NCBI RefSeq assembly: GCF_003086795.1
Contig: NZ_CP026003.1
Coordinates: 1,632,777 to 1,696,776, forward strand
DNA: 64,000 bases
Direction of reading: 5' to 3'
DNA from: Stenotrophomonas sp. SAU14A_NAIMI4_5
Lineage (GTDB): Bacteria; Pseudomonadota; Gammaproteobacteria; Xanthomonadales; Xanthomonadaceae
This document shows, piece after piece, positions 63,942-64,000 of this stretch. The notes under the pieces are model-generated. The model worked only from the letters and a program-made list of their open reading frames with translations. It had not been told where the DNA came from and made no database searches. The position numbers were made by a program, and so were the translations under genes. Numbering within the stretch: position 1 is the stretch's first letter; each line of letters starts with the position of its first letter.

Positions 63942-64000
63942 ATGGTCGACCGCCTTGCCATCCTGCTGGAACGTTTCGCGGTCAACGCCTCGGTATTCCA
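63942..64000 (+). CDS. Start of a possible AraC-like regulator, cut by the window edge
   Basis: Nineteen codons are visible (MVDRLAILLERFAVNASVF) after GGAG at about 8 nt. The MVDRL..LLERF opening is common in cupin/AraC_binding regulators of proteobacteria. Too short to confirm. Confidence 0.45.
   Translation, partial: MVDRLAILLERFAVNASVF

Overview
The window looks like chromosomal DNA of a Stenotrophomonas species (S. maltophilia complex, Xanthomonadaceae). The evidence is very high GC coding sequence, xanthomonad gene orders (miaB-phoH-ybeY-corC; petABC-sspA-sspB; comEC-exbB-exbD-msbA-lpxK-kdsB), and many short intergenic palindromes that begin with GTAG, the SMAG/REP-like elements typical of this genus. 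I see no rRNA operon, prophage, insertion sequence, CRISPR array or plasmid function. This is a lineage assignment by pattern recognition, not by a search.

Layout. 1-6507 (minus strand): a secreted DUF4105/Lnb-type protein cut by the window edge, corC, two envelope hypotheticals, ybeY, phoH and miaB. 6729-9378: a glutathione S-transferase divergent from a WYL regulator, then a secreted lytic transglycosylase. 9612-13556: petABC (cytochrome bc1) followed by sspA and sspB. 13666-16298 (minus): DUF3301, DUF2272, nadC and a Trm112-like gene. 16357-19916: purE-purK, Fe superoxide dismutase (minus), a monothiol glutaredoxin and an SDR. 20146-24997: an Oar-like TonB-dependent receptor and the nucleosidase ppnN, with a possible small RNA between them. 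25194-32914: the type IV minor pilin operon fimU-pilV-pilW-pilX-pilY1-pilE. Then tRNA-Asn, a divergent orphan fimT-like pilin, uvrB and two identical tRNA-Val genes.

36219-40436: four minus-strand secreted or small proteins, the last being MipA-like, divergent from an OmpR-type two-component pair. 40505-51976: a ten-gene unit for DNA uptake, lipid A/KDO synthesis and export, DNA repair and phospholipid synthesis (comEC, exbB, exbD, msbA, lpxK, kdsB, a low-mass phosphatase, a cysteine-less thioredoxin/NHL protein, uvrC, pgsA), most genes overlapping by a few bases. 52272-57467: four identical tRNA-Gly(GCC) genes and a tRNA-Cys, interleaved with an Rrf2 regulator, an NDH-2-like dehydrogenase, a flavin reductase and small membrane proteins. 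57589-64000: accessory metabolism: DUF998, ADP-ribosylglycohydrolase, a MarR-methyltransferase-FlK-type thioesterase operon, another thioesterase, a secreted alpha/beta hydrolase, a P-loop kinase and the start of an AraC-like regulator.

The best leads for something undescribed are: the MarR operon, whose perfect 20-bp palindrome fills the spacer of a promoter that would give an essentially leaderless mRNA; the Rrf2/NDH-2 divergent region with three copies of one half-site; a promoter-terminator pair predicting a small RNA at about 23464-23558; the division of labour between two FimT/FimU-type pilins; and the mosaic tRNA-Gly repeats that bracket a removable gene block.
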